Positions 22,648 to 45,743 of a stretch of 64,000 nucleotides of DNA are shown here, in pieces; position 1 is the stretch's first letter, and every line of letters starts with the position of its first letter. The notes under the pieces are model-generated. The model did not search any database and had not been told where the DNA came from. It worked only from the letters and a program-made list of their open reading frames with translations. The position numbers were made by a program, and so were the translations under genes. The DNA comes from Sesamum alatum (Eukaryota > Streptophyta > Magnoliopsida > Lamiales > Pedaliaceae): NCBI GenBank assembly GCA_034509735.1, contig JACGWO010000012.1:6632367-6696366 (forward strand), written 5' to 3'.

Positions 22648-22770
22648 TATTATCATTTAAATATAATAATTAATTACATGATAAATATAATCATATATTG
22701 TTGTTAAATATAACGGTATCAAGAAAAATAAATTTTAAAATTAAGCAATCTTTCACCAACTCCAAATTTT

Positions 22771-23142
22771 GAGAAAATTGCAATTTCAGACCCAAAATGT
22801 AGGGTAGTTTGCAATATTAGTCACATACCTTTTGAAATAGTCAACATTAGTCCCATATTTTAGAAAAATATTACAAAATTAGTTCCACCGTAGCAATATT
22901 AGTCCCACTCTTTAGGAAAACGTTGCAAAATTATTCCGACATTTTAGAAAAATATTCCAAAATTAGTTCCAAAGTTTGTCCAAATTGCTGCAAAGTTAGT
23001 CCCAAAAGTTGCAATTTTTATACGGTGGGACTAACTTTGTAATATTTTTCTAAAATATGAGAATAATATTGGCTATTTCAAAAAATATGAGACTAATATT
23101 GTAAACTATCATATACTTTAGGACCAAAATTATAATTTTCTC
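22771..23142. mobile_element. Hairpin MITE
   Basis: The whole 372 bp folds on itself: left GAGAAAATTGCAATTTCAGA pairs with the right end, and internal CCCATATTTTAGAAAAATATT motifs recur in both arms. Flanking 9-mers CCAAATTTT (22762-22770) and CCAATTTTT (23143-23151) agree at 8 positions, which suggests Mutator-type insertion. Confidence 0.65.
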
Positions 23143-23454
23143 CCAATTTTTTTCACTAAAAACTTCACCAATAATGTTGCTACTAAGCTTAAAGCCACAT
23201 CCTTAAATAGCTTTTTGGTAGCATTTTTGCATTCACGGAAACGTAGAACAAAAATGATTTTCTTTTGTTTTTTCCCTAGGACTATGGTGATGTATAATAT
23301 GTAAGTAGTGAAATATTTTATATCCATTTTGATGTGATATAATTATGTCACACCAATATTAATCTACTATGCATTTCATTGTTAAATTATAATTTATGAT
23401 TAAATTTAATCATAGTTTTAAAATTTTCAAAAGGTTGGGCATGTATTATTCATG

Positions 23455-23610
23455 GAGAAATTTCACATTTTGTCCCATAATTTAGGATTATTACACTTTT
23501 GGTCTCATTGGGGGTTACCATTTTTAGTCCTGTCTGTAATTTGAAAAAGTAATATTTTTAGTCCCATGGCACATTTGTATTAGAGATATAAAATAAAAAG
23601 TCATGTGCCT
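23455..23610. repeat. Single end of a MITE-like repeat
   Basis: GAAATTTCACATTTTGTCCC and TTTTAGTCCCATGG resemble the termini of the hairpin MITE at 22771-23142, but no matching partner end was found. Probably a truncated relative. Confidence 0.35.
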
Positions 23611-23763
23611 AGAACGTGGTCGTTAAATGCTCACATTGAAAATTTGATGATCACGTTGTATTTTTTATTGAATATCTGACGAACAAGTCTTATTGGATCA
23701 AAAGTACTATATTACAAAGCGAAAAAAGATAATATTTTGAAATACAAATATATATATGTATAT

Positions 23764-24602
23764 ACTAGATGCCGTAAGCACGCCGTTCATGCGTGTATAT
23801 AGAATAATATTGCATGTTCTAAAATTATTATAAATAAGAAAAGTTATATATTGGTGTACTAAAAATTACAAAAGTAATATTGTGTGTTTATTAATATTGT
23901 GTACAAAGAATTGATAACAATCATATTGTATAATTTTTCTCTAAGTAACAACACTAGTCAATGTTTTTTAAAGTTAAGTATTATTAGAATGTATTTTAAT
24001 AAATAAAAAAATTGTGTACAAAAATTTGACAAAAGAACATGGCAATTTATTTGCTTTCCACGTGGACGCGAGGTGAAATAGCTCAATATGGATGATTGTC
24101 TTGGGCTTGAACGGAGTGAGTTTCGAATCTAAAAGTCAAAAAAGAGGACCAGCAAAAAAAACGTTAACACTCCAATGCTCAAGTCAATAAACATTGATGG
24201 AATAAATAAATTTGAAAGGGCCAAAATTGGGAGGTCTAACTCAGTAAGACAAGAGTGTACATATGTATGTTGTTTTTGAATTTCGCTAGCATAATATATA
24301 TATATATATATATATTAATCGAAAACACACACTCGATAGGTGTGTAAATATAATAATATTTTTATTAAATTAGTAAATTATTATTGAGTAAAGTAAAATA
24401 GAGAGAATAAACCAATGAAAGAAAATCAATGTATAAAGATAAATATGAATAAGTGGGATAATAAGTAGGGAAAAAGAAGTTTCGTGAACGTGAGAAGTGG
24501 TAAAATAAAATAAATGAATAAATTTTAAAATAAAAATGACAGACCAAATAATTATGAGACATCAAAATCGCCCTTTTCAGTTATATATAGTATAGATAGA
24601 TA
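23764..24602. mobile_element. Helitron-like non-autonomous element
   Basis: Starts ACTAGATGCCGTAAGCACGC with ATGCGTGTAT soon after, and ends TATATATAGTATAGATAGAT. The same start and end signatures occur in the two elements at 40314-41313. The ends resemble a widespread class of plant repeats often assigned to Helitrons; the class is an inference. Confidence 0.45.
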
Positions 24603-24912
24603 TAAATTGTGTAGGATGAAGTAGGATAAATTGCATATATACCCCATTGTGTTTTCAAAAATCAGCTAAAAATCTTCCCGTGTTTTAGAAATAGATAAAA
24701 AAAAAAAAACTCCCTGTGTTTTGTAAAACTATGCACACTTGACCCTCACCGTCAACTAAAGCTAACAACATTAATGTTTTCGTTAAAAGCCCGTTATATC
24801 CTTATATATTTGTATTATCTCTTTTTTTAATGGCCGTTGGATTATTTTTTAGGATCTGATCAATTCATTTCAACCGCTCGATCTTAAATTCATAAAAAAT
24901 CAAGGTCTAGAT

Positions 24913-27065
24913 TGTTAGTTTCGTATAAGCCCCGAGACGCTAAACGCAACGAAAATTAAAAGTTTAATTACAAAAATATTATAATTAGCGATAAAATCGC
25001 CCGTCTCATTGCTATAACGATGTGGATCTCATACATAAAAGAATGTCAATTGTACAGTTAAAAGAAAACAACCTTTTAGTACTCCGGTTGATGTTGACGA
25101 CTTGAACGTCTCAAGAACGGTTTCTTACCTTACAAACGGTGGAACGTTACGTCGATTGTCCATGATAGGAACACAAGTGTCTTCCCTCTAAAGTTAGTCC
25201 ACACCACCTATAACGAAATCTCCTTTAACCCTATGCTAGTAGGCGTTAGAGGATTATGGTAGATCAACGATTGATCAACGGAGAAGACAAGAAAACTTGT
25301 TTCTCTTTTGGAGAAGGGACGAGAGCAAGAGAGCAAGAAGTAAGAATACAAAAAGTTGTCTTGAATGGCAACCAAAGTCTCTATTTATATACCATCCATT
25401 GAAGAAGCCAAGTTCAACTTGTCTTCTTCTTCTTTCAAAGAGGAAGACAAGTTTGATTCTTCTTCTTACAAAATGTCAAACTTGTTTTGTCATATTAAGA
25501 AGAGAAGTTCAACTTTTTTTCTTCATCTTGCAAAGAGGAAGACAAGTTTGATTCTTCTTCTTACAATATGACAAACTTGTTTTGTCATATTAAGAAGAGA
25601 AGTTCGACTTTGTTTCTTCATCTTATGAAGACAAATTCAACTTTGCTTCTTCATCTTTCAAGAAGACAAATCCAACTTTTCTTCTTCGTTTTTCAAGAAG
25701 ACAAATCCAACTTTGCTTCTTCGTTTTTAAGAAGACAAATCGAACTTTGCTTCTTCAAGAAGACAATTCCAACTTTTCTTCTTCAAGAAGACAAATCCAA
25801 ATTTGCTTCTTTATTTTTTAAGAAGACAAACTAAACTTTGCTTCTTGAAGAAGACAAGTCCAACTTTGCTTCCTCATAAGAAGACAAATTGAACTTTGCT
25901 TCTTCATCTTCTCCATAATTAATCCAATTAATTATTTTCAAGAATTCCATCATGGATTTGTGTGTGACCCTTTAGGTTCACCACTCAACTAGACTTGGGC
26001 TTGTATCACATATACAATTTAATTAGCAACTTACTTGCATTAGATTAATTAGATCTTATCATAATTAATCACCTTCAATTAACTCCTTAATTGGAGGGTA
26101 CCCGTCACCATGGGTGGTCATCTAGAAATGGTCAATGGCACTAGAGAATAAGTGAATTTATTGCGTGAACCTGTGAGCTACGCATACCATGCAGATTCGG
26201 TCCCTCCATTACTAACCTCCCGATCAAAGTCTAGGGCATGGAATTAGTTACCGGCTCCCATTATCGACTTTGATGTCTATGTATCATCTCTTCAAGTTAT
26301 GCTTTCAATTTATCAATATAGGAAAAATCCTTTCTCCTATTTGATCAACAGCCATGGCCATGAGCTTCGAGGAACGCATAATGTAAAGAACATAGGAGGT
26401 TCGTTATCATCTTATGATAAGTAGCAGATCCTATCTTGAAACTCACCAACCTCCATGCATGCTCAACTATGTCTAAAACATGACCGTATAGTGATCCAGG
26501 ATGAAACCTGAGACCACATTGTACATGATCAAGTCATAGCCGTCATATGCACAAGGTTACTATAGAACCACAAGTCTAAGGACTAGTTAGTGCACTATCG
26601 TAGCCTAGGAGTTCTAGTCATACCGATCATGCCATATAGGGCTTCCATATGACAACTCCTACGAGTCAATTTAGTGAACTTGATAACTTTTTATCAAGCA
26701 CCCACTAAAGTGCACAGACGTCATACGTCTCTGTCTATGAAACTCGACATTCATCATATGAACGCATCACTTAGTGCAAGTCTTTAAGGAATGGTCAATG
26801 CCCTATCTTGACCGATTCATCGACTTGGAATATTTTAGATCAAACCATAGAGGTTGGTTTCATGGTCACCATCATATGCGCGAGCCAACCCCGTAGCATA
26901 AATGATCTAATGGCTTCAACCAAATGCTCATATAATAATAATGTTAAAAGCATATGATGAAGATGGCCAAAGAACATTTCTTAAATTAACATATTATTGA
27001 AAAAGATCGTATAAAATAGTTTACAAAGAGCCAATAAATTGGCTTGACGGCCACCTATTCTAACA
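24913..27065 (-). mobile_element. Solo LTR, 2.15 kb, with TAGAT duplication
   Basis: Begins TGTTAG and ends CTAACA, flanked by TAGAT at 24908-24912 and 27066-27070. Read on the minus strand, a TATATAAATAG box (25391-25381) lies upstream of a C/T-rich leader, which fixes the orientation. No internal region or coding frame is present, so it is a solo LTR left by recombination. Related LTR sequence occurs at 46795-47370 (same orientation) and 54774-56124 (opposite orientation). Confidence 0.8.
25405..25915. repeat. Tandem repeats in the solo-LTR U3
   Basis: First a roughly 105-bp unit, present about twice (ATTCTTCTTCTTACAA..AAACTTGTTTTGTCATATTA), then about eight copies of a roughly 33-bp unit based on AAGAAGACAAATCCAACTTT. 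The array lies upstream of the minus-strand TATA box, so it could act as repeated promoter elements. Confidence 0.7.
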
Positions 27066-27810
27066 TAGATTTAATCTAATGGGGCGACGGCGAGTCATTT
27101 CAACCGCTCGATCTTAAATTCATAAAAATCAAGGGTCTAGATTTAATCTAATGGGGCGACGACGCGACCGCCATGGTCACCAGGCGACGGGCCGTCGCTG
27201 TCGCTAGATGTTTTTATTTTTTTAATAAATTAAAAAATTTGAATTTTTTTGGAAATTAATGAAATTTGTTTTTATTTATATAAAAAATGTAATTTAAATA
27301 TTATTTAATAGTACAATTTATTTATATATATTTAATAAATTAGTTAATAATATATAATTATTAATAAATTTTAATATATTATTTTTTTATTGTGATCATT
27401 TAATTTAAAAATTGAACATTTAAAATATATTAAAAGTTTATATATTTTTAGGTATTTTGATATTTAATTCATATATTTTATAAATAAATATAATTTATTA
27501 ACATATATTTAGATTATATAGTAATTTAAATTAACTAATAATATCAATTTATTAAATATATTTAAATGATCAAAGGAAGATGGCAAAATGAACAATTGTC
27601 CTATAAAATAACCCTGAAAAAGATTAAAAAAAAAAAAAGGGAGCCTTGTGGCACAATGGGCACGTATTATGCACTTACCGTTAGTTTTAATGGAAAGGGG
27701 CTTTTTTACCGGATTTTACAAATACGTGAAGTTTTTTGTATATTTCCAAAACACAGAGAGGACTTTAGCAATATTTTAATAACATTGGAGGAAAAAATGT
27801 AATTTGTCCT

Positions 27811-28409
27811 TTTTGCATGCCATCTGATGAAACTGTATTTGTCATTAATTTGACCGTTTCTCCATGACCTAGGTACATGCGTAAAATTCTTTTATTACTT
27901 TCTGAAATCACTATATTATTATTAAATTAGTAAGTGTAAGTATTATTTCATCAATATTAATAGAAATATAAAATATCCTTAAAAAGATTTGAAATCTAAA
28001 CAATTTCACAGTTTGACGAATCTTAAAAGAATACCAAAATTTCAATAAAAATCCGAAACTAACAAACTACAAGTTAAATTGCAATTCAGAATCGAGAGAA
28101 AGTAAAGAAGTCGAATCCCAACCAAAATTTGAAGACACTGGAGAATGTTTAATAGTATGGTTGCGTACAACATCATCCAAACAGGACAAACTCCCGATGA
28201 ATACAGAAAATTTTACAGAGGTAGTCTGCGAACAAGAAAATTCATCAACTGCAACACAATTGACAAAAGGATGAATCATGCATGATATTTATCTACAAAG
28301 ATGTGTATATTGATTCTACAAAACTAATATAACAAGATTTCGAGCTCAAGAAGCTGTTCAACCACCCACAAGAATTGCAAGAATCAATTGTCAAAATTAT
28401 TCATCTGTT
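27811..28409. other. 3' flank of the dynamin gene
   Basis: Contains the 3' untranslated region of the minus-strand DRP2 gene. The frame at 28067-28279 shows no domain. Confidence 0.5.
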
Positions 28410-38040
<9,631 letters not shown>

Positions 38041-38370
38041 AGATTCCAATCAATCACCTCCCCTAAAATGAACCACCAGATACAAGAAACGATGTATTTT
38101 CACCAAACCACTGGATCGAAGCACCAATAACCGCAGATCCAATAGAATGGGAGGAGATCGAGCGAAATAACTTGCGTAAATGTGTATTGTATCTATTTGT
38201 GTATGTATAGATTTTACAGATATTAGGGTTTGGGAGAATTCGAAAGTTTGAACTTTTGAAAATTGGGGAAAAAATGAGAATGGTTAAGAGAGAGGTCAGA
38301 AGGCAGTGTTGGGGGAGGTAATAATAAGGTGAAGAGATTATGTTCAATTTCTAGAGCGAAATAATATTCT
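38041..38370 (-). promoter_or_regulatory. DRP2 leader and core promoter region
   Basis: Sequence directly upstream of the DRP2 start codon. The open frame at 38063-38347 is not supported as coding. A GA-rich stretch (about 38260-38340, CT-rich on the gene strand) is the kind found in plant leaders. No convincing TATA box. Confidence 0.35.
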
Positions 38371-38957
38371 CTTCCTGCATAATCATTTTTCATTATTATA
38401 TATTATAATATATAGTTTTGAGAAGAAAATAAGAATTTTGTCATTAATTCATTTAGATTTGTATTGTTTGGAACAAAAAAAAATTAGGAAAATTAGAGGG
38501 ATTTTTCTACCCAGACGGCACATCTGACCTGGTTGTTGCTGTTATTATACTGGATCTACCTAGGGAAGTACTACTTATGTTGCATGAGGTACAAATCATA
38601 TTCCATGGGGTACAACTGTAAAATTTTGGTTGTGTTTTCAATCAAACTTTTTTTTTATAAACAAATGATAATATAATCGTGGGATTTCACTTCTTAGCAA
38701 TTGTGGGTATATTAATAATGGATTATGCAATAATAATATTGTCAGAAATGAACTTATACCATTCAAGACAGTGTTTTTTTGATAATACCATCCAAGACAG
38801 TGTTATTCACGTGTTATTATAATAATTAGCAAATGGAGAAATTTGTCGGTTTCAGATTAATCCAATTCAAGGAAAATATTAAAATAACAATTTTATGTCA
38901 TAAAGATATACAGTGAATTGTATTGACATATAATGAGTTCAACTCAATTTTGATGAG
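38371..38957. other. AT-rich spacer holding part of an inverted dispersed repeat
   Basis: No gene. A segment near 38640-38760 (ATTTCACTTCTTAGCAATTG) recurs inverted at about 62745-62820. Confidence 0.5.
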
Positions 38958-38966
38958 GTGCACTTG

Positions 38967-40157
38967 GGGTAAAATTCACTTTCATCCCTAACTTTTTAAA
39001 TTAACTTCAAAATTATTCATATTTTTTCAATTAACTTCAAAATAGTCCTTCAAACATTTTTCAGTATTAATTTCCAGTCAAATTGTATGATTTTCCTCAA
39101 TTACCCTTCATAAAGTTTTACCTTATTGATATAAATCATTTTGGTCCCTCACATTTAAATTTCTAGTGTAATTTACTCTCTTGTACATAGATTTGTATAA
39201 AAGAAAACTTATTGTCAAAGTAGTTTTGCCTAAAATTATTTAATACTTTGCAAGAAATTTGTTTTTATAAAAAATTAATCTCTTGTCAAAATACTTCTAT
39301 AATTAAGAAATTATTTTTGGCAAAATATACTTTTGCATGAAAAAGAAGCTAATAATTATGTCAAAATATATATTTAATTTTATGATACGATTAAGTAACA
39401 TGTTTCTATGTTTTTTGTAACTCGTTTTTTTCAAAATTAATCTTTAACTTAATAAAAAATAATATTTAGTTTTAATCATATTTCAGAAAAAAAAAAAATA
39501 TGTTGCGATATTTTTTTCAAGATTAACTTTTAATAAATTGTATTGTTGTACTTGAGAAATCCCACAAAATGTTATATACAAATAGTTAATAGTTTAAATC
39601 ACTTATTAACTAAGAACTAAATAAATACATATTTCTTATTGCTACTTTTGGTGAATGAGAGTTCTTATAAAATGGTATTTGGACATACTAAATAAATTAA
39701 ATTTAACTTAAAATTAATTAAGAATATAACTTTCACTCACCTTTAACAAATTACCCACATCTTTTTTCATGCACAAAATATATTTTTTTGAACTTCAGGA
39801 CTTGTGGATAGTGACATATAAACATACCTAATAATATAATTTTTTATTAACTTAAAATTAAAGAAGCACACACATATATATATATATATATATTTACTAA
39901 CATTTGACAAAAATATTATTTTTTACATGCATATATGTGTGCAAGGGAATAAATTGTAATTGAAGATAAAATGTGAGAGACCAAAATGATTTAAGGTAAA
40001 AAAAAGAATTTAGAAGGGTAATTTAGGAAAATCATATAACTTAGCTGGAAATTAATGCCAAAAAATCATTCGAGGGACTAATTTGAAATTAATTAAAAAA
40101 ATAAGGATGATTTTGAAGTTGGTTTAAAAAACCAGGGATGAAAATGAATTTTACCCA
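38967..40157. mobile_element. Mutator-type element with perfect 9-bp duplication
   Basis: Long inverted termini of about 200 bp (GGGTAAAATTCACTTTCATC at the left, its near reverse complement at the right), flanked by the exact 9-mer GTGCACTTG at 38958-38966 and 40158-40166. About 1.2 kb, AT-rich, with a small AC/AT microsatellite near 39868-39892 and no coding frame. Confidence 0.85.
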
Positions 40158-40239
40158 GTGCACTTGCATGGTTTCTTTGGTGCTAACATATTTTTTTTGA
40201 GATTTTATTTCATTTATGTTTGGAAGAATTCCAAGTTCA

Positions 40240-40313
40240 ATCCATGGACAGATAACGCGAAGCCCATAAAGATTGTTGGGCTCGCATTAATTAACCTTCT
40301 TATTTGAATACAC
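40240..40313 (-). repeat. Dispersed repeat R, part 1 of the inverted copy
   Basis: Contains CGCGAAGCCCATAAAGATTG and GCATTAATTAACCTTCTTAT, which recur in reverse complement at about 60940-61005. Interrupted by the elements at 40314-41313 and continued at 41330-41515. Confidence 0.6.
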
Positions 40314-40794
40314 TAGATACGATGGCACGCACTATTTATGCGTATAATTTTTAATAATATTTTTATTTTATTAAAGTTCATAATCGTTTCTTTATATTAA
40401 AATTTGTTATTACCTTCAAACTCACACGCAAAAATTATTTGATAATTTTTTTTAATGCATTAATTACTAATTCACATATTACTCAAATTAAATTAAAAAG
40501 TAAAATGGGAATAAATTTAATTTTCGAGGTCATGTAATTGCAAATTAATTTTCTAAAGGAACTTGATTGAATAGTTAATTTAACATGATTTAGGAAATTG
40601 AAGAGTGTTTTTCGTATTATAATAATTTGGTGCATTGGTATTACAATAATTTTAAAGGGGTTGTGGCTAAAGAGAGTTGGTCAATTTGAATTAACTTGAA
40701 GGGTATTTTAGTGAAATATAGTTTTTGGTGTAAGTGGTATGAAAACCACCCTATTGTACCTATAAGTTCCATTCTCTTTATAATAACTAGAAAC
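40314..40794. mobile_element. Helitron-like element, first tandem unit
   Basis: Starts ACTAGATACGATGGCACGCA with TATGCGTATAA, and ends near TTCTCTTTATAATAACTAG. The second unit follows head to tail. The related repeat copy at 60905-60935 lacks both units, which marks this as an insertion. Confidence 0.5.
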
Positions 40795-41313
40795 TGTGGC
40801 ACGTAATACCTACGCGCATAACTTTTAATAAAAATTTTATTTTATTGAATCTCATAACTGATTCTAACATTTTAAAATTTATCATTGCCTTACGACTTCA
40901 CGTAAAAAAAACTGTTTGATAATTTTTTCTAATACATTAATAATCAATACAGTATTGTACTCATGTAAAATAATTAAAAAAAAATATTGTATTGCACTCA
41001 AATTAAATTAAAAATTGAAACTTTATAGAATATTTGTTATATTGACAATGGCGATTATAATTACATACAACACAAATACTAATATATTATTTTTATTTCA
41101 ATTAACAATAAACTTAAACAAAATGGGAGTAAATTTAATTTTTGAATACATGTAATTAATTGCATGGAATTAATTTTCCAAATGAACTAAATTGAATAGA
41201 GTTGGGAAGTTGAAGGGCATTTTTGATATTATAATAATTTGATGTAGTGGTATAAAAACTTCCACTTTGTATCTATAAAACCCCTTCTCTTTATAATAGT
41301 ATAGATATAGATA
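40795..41313. mobile_element. Helitron-like element, second tandem unit
   Basis: Starts ACTAGAAACTGTGGCACGTA with ACGCGCATAACTTT and ends TTCTCTTTATAATAGTATAG, then ATAGATA repeats. The body matches the first unit in several blocks (TTTTATTTTATT, GGGAGTAAATTTAATTTTTG, AATTAATTTTCCAAA). Confidence 0.5.
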
Positions 41314-41329
41314 TAGATATAAATATAAA

Positions 41330-41515
41330 TGATGAAATAATTTGATAAATTCTTATTGCGCGTACATATCTCACATATAAAATTTCAGTCGTATTATTTC
41401 TTTATGTCAGACACAAGATCCCACTTTAAATCATTAGGTCCAATTTAGTTGAATGTTGGACTCCCACTTATAAAATTAAGTTTAGGCTTCAATTAAACAA
41501 AAGATTATTGAAACA
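41330..41515 (-). repeat. Dispersed repeat R, part 2 of the inverted copy
   Basis: In reverse complement this reads through GTTTCAATAATCTTTTGTTT, GTGGGAGTCCAACATTCAAC and GACATAAAGAAATAATACGA without a break. The plus-strand copy is split: its first part is at 54484-54555 and the rest at 60788-61005, separated by a LINE. Confidence 0.7.
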
Positions 41516-41658
41516 TATCAAATAAATATAAAGCATTCACACCTAGTCCAACAAGAATTCCACTATATCATCTTGATACACAATTTTATTTCCTAAAATT
41601 AGGGGTGGCAAGCGAGTTAAGCCGGCTCGTGAAGATACACAATTTTATTTCCTAAAAC

Positions 41659-43530
<1,872 letters not shown>

Positions 43531-43531
43531 C

Positions 43532-45228
43532 CTAAAACAAACAAATTTGGTAAAGGTGGTCTGGGAGTGTAGGTTCCATGACGATGGAAAGAGGTTCTTT
43601 AGGATGTGTAGTGAGATCATACTCTTCCTCCATACTTATATCTTCAGGATTCATGCCCTCAATCAATTTCAACTCAAATCCATGAAGCAAATTAGCCAAC
43701 GTCGTTCGGACAACCTTTAGTCCGAGAATATATCCAGGGCATCTTCTCCGACCTGACCCGAATGGTAACATGGCAAAATTACTTCCCGTAATATCTATTT
43801 CTTTGTTCAGGAACCTCTCCGGCAAGAACTCCAAAGGTGAATCCCATGAGTTGGGGTCTCTCCCTATGCTCCATGTGTTGATGAGCACAGTCGTTCCCTT
43901 TGCTATGTCGTAGCCTGCAACTTTGCAGTCGTCCATGGCATAATGGGGGACCAAAAATGTGGCAAGTGGATGTAATCTCATTGACTCCATGATAACAGCA
44001 TCTATGTAAGGCAGTAGAGAATCATCTTTCTCTTCTACCCATCTGTTTCTTCCGATTACCCTGTCAAGCTCTTCTTTAGCCTTTTTCATGATGTGAGGGT
44101 GTTTTAGGATTTCATGGATAGCCCATTCGACTGTAGTAGCTGCGGTGTCTGTTGCACCAACTAGTAGGTTCTGTAAGTATCAGGAAAGAAACAAATTAAG
44201 ATAGGCCATCTACCTATAGCATGTCTTAATTACAAGAATATCAATGGAAGTATGTACAGATATATTCTCAAGAAACCATGTTAGAAATTGAGGTTGAAAT
44301 GAGAAATGGGTACCTGTGCTAATGCCTTGACATGATTCCTTGTGAGTTTAACTTCAAGATTAGGATCCTCACCTAGCTGCAATAATGCGTCTAGCACATC
44401 TTCTGGAATGAAGTCTTCTTGTGCAGCCTTTCTAGCCAGGTGATCATCGAGCACGTAGTCGTAAAACTTGTCCAGTTTCTTGGACAAGGCCTTCATCCTC
44501 TTAACATATCCCTGCAGATCCACAGAACTTAGCCACGGTATCCAGTCCCCGATATGGAAAACTCCACCAAAGAAGAACCATTCGTCCAGCAGTCCTCGCA
44601 ATTCATCCACCTTTATAATTCCCTTCTCATCTTCAAATTCAGTAGTAAAGTATTTATTGCTAAATACAATCCTACATATAGTTGACAGGGAAAAACGCGA
44701 TAAGTGGTCTCTAAGCACGACCGGCTTCCCTGAGAGAGAACGTAGACGCGAGAGGAAACGACGCCTCTCCTCAATACGAATATGCTCAGAGGAGTCCATT
44801 TTTTTAGCACTGAACACCTCCGTAAGGTAAATTTTACGTGTTTGTCGCCAATAAGGGCTGTAAGGAGACCATGACATGTCTGAGTAATTGTAGCTAATGT
44901 ATTTACCAGCAGCAAGTGCCGGTCTGGAGGCAAACACTGTATCGTGTACCCTTAAAAACTGTTTGGCCATCTCAGGTGAGGATGCAACCACAACTGGGAA
45001 TTTCCCAAACTTTAGCTGCATAATATCACCGTACTTTTGGGATAAAAAGTGAAGGGATTGATGTGGGATGGGACCAACGAGGTTCAAATTGCCGATTATA
45101 GGCCATGGCTTCGGACCTGGTGGAAGCTTTCGTTTGTTCGGTTGCTGTCGGCGGAGTATTTTTGAGAGAGAGGCTCCTACGACAGCTAAACATAGTAATG
45201 CTAACAATGCCGAGGAGATGATCTCCAT
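43532..45228 (-). CDS. Cytochrome P450, A-type CYP71 clan, CYP92-like
   Basis: Two exons (45228-44314 and 44170-43532) with one phase-0 intron, the classic A-type arrangement, give 517 residues. Shown: N-terminal membrane anchor (about 5-24), hinge PPGPKPWPIIGN (36-47), I-helix LLVGATDTAATTVEW (307-321), ExxR as ESMR (367-370), PERF (422-425), and heme loop FGSGRRRCPG (442-451) with the axial cysteine at 449. The IGDWIPWL..DLQGYVKRM block and IGRNRWVEEKD resemble CYP92 enzymes, which hydroxylate flavonoids or process terpenoids; the substrate cannot be read from sequence. The enzyme would sit on the endoplasmic reticulum and use P450 reductase. The start was taken at the ATG just before EIISS. 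The stop codon lies inside the target duplication of the hAT MITE, so the native 3' region is displaced by 1.9 kb. Confidence 0.93.
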
Positions 45229-45489
45229 TTGGGGCGGCAAATATTGATGTCGAAGAGGTTGTGGCAGAGAATCTGTTCGGAGAGTAAGTGTAGTTATAGT
45301 TGAAGCTAGCTTAGATTACTATGAAGGAAATCCACCATAAAAAATTTCAATCTGCCAGCTCTGGCTCTTCCACAAACTCCTTTCAACATGGAAAGTGGTG
45401 GTTGTGGATGTGGATGAACATTGTGGTCTAAAGAACACTAAAGCCTAAAAACAATGTTATCAAGGACTTGATGATGATGATTTTATAAA

Positions 45490-45743
45490 GGAAAAAATGC
45501 AAGCAATTCTCGTGTGATATTACCTTTTTATGAAAAAATAAATAATAATTTATCCTTTTATATTTTTTAAAATGAAATAATTTACCTCTCTATATTTTAC
45601 AAAATGAAGCAATTTACCTCCCTGCCTAGGGAGGTAAATTGCTTCATTTTGCAAAACACAAAATGGTAAATTGCTATTTTTTTTTTATAGGAAAATAATT
45701 TACTCATTTATAATATTATAATAGAGTAAATTGCATTATACCC
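45490..45743. mobile_element. Hairpin MITE with 10-bp target duplication and empty-site proof
   Basis: Flanked by ATTTTATAAA at 45480-45489 and 45744-45753. The duplicated copy near 47515-47530 has the joined sequence (ATCTTATAAATGATGC) without the insert. The ends GGAAAAAATGCAAGCAATT and GGGTATAATGCAATTTAC (reverse complement) are related. The centre is the perfect palindrome at 45601-45650. Confidence 0.8.
45601..45650. repeat. Perfect 22-bp stem with 6-base loop
   Basis: AAAATGAAGCAATTTACCTC followed by CC, then loop TGCCTA, then the exact reverse complement. It is the core of the MITE. Confidence 0.95.

Larger units (their letters stand above)
24623..27810. mobile_element. Second Mutator-like element, interrupted by a solo LTR
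   Basis: The ends AGGATAAATTGCATATATAC and, in reverse complement, AGGACAAATTACATTTTTTC are inverted repeats that continue with TGTGTTTT and GTTTTGTAAAA words, as in the element at 20350-21550. No target duplication is evident. The right half contains a GC-rich GGGGCGACG core (27078-27205) and a roughly 75-bp tandem duplication around CATTTCAACCGCTCGATCTT (27096 and 24868). The solo LTR at 24913-27065 splits it. Confidence 0.6.

Noticed and set aside
25297..25834. Three overlapping Lys/Phe/Leu-rich frames, and a CRISPR-like look of regular repeats
   Set aside because: They translate the tandem repeats of a solo LTR. Units are directly adjacent and degenerate with no unique spacers, in a plant genome.
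44468..44933. Frames of 120 and 106 residues overlapping the P450
   Set aside because: Shadows of the P450 exon in other frames.
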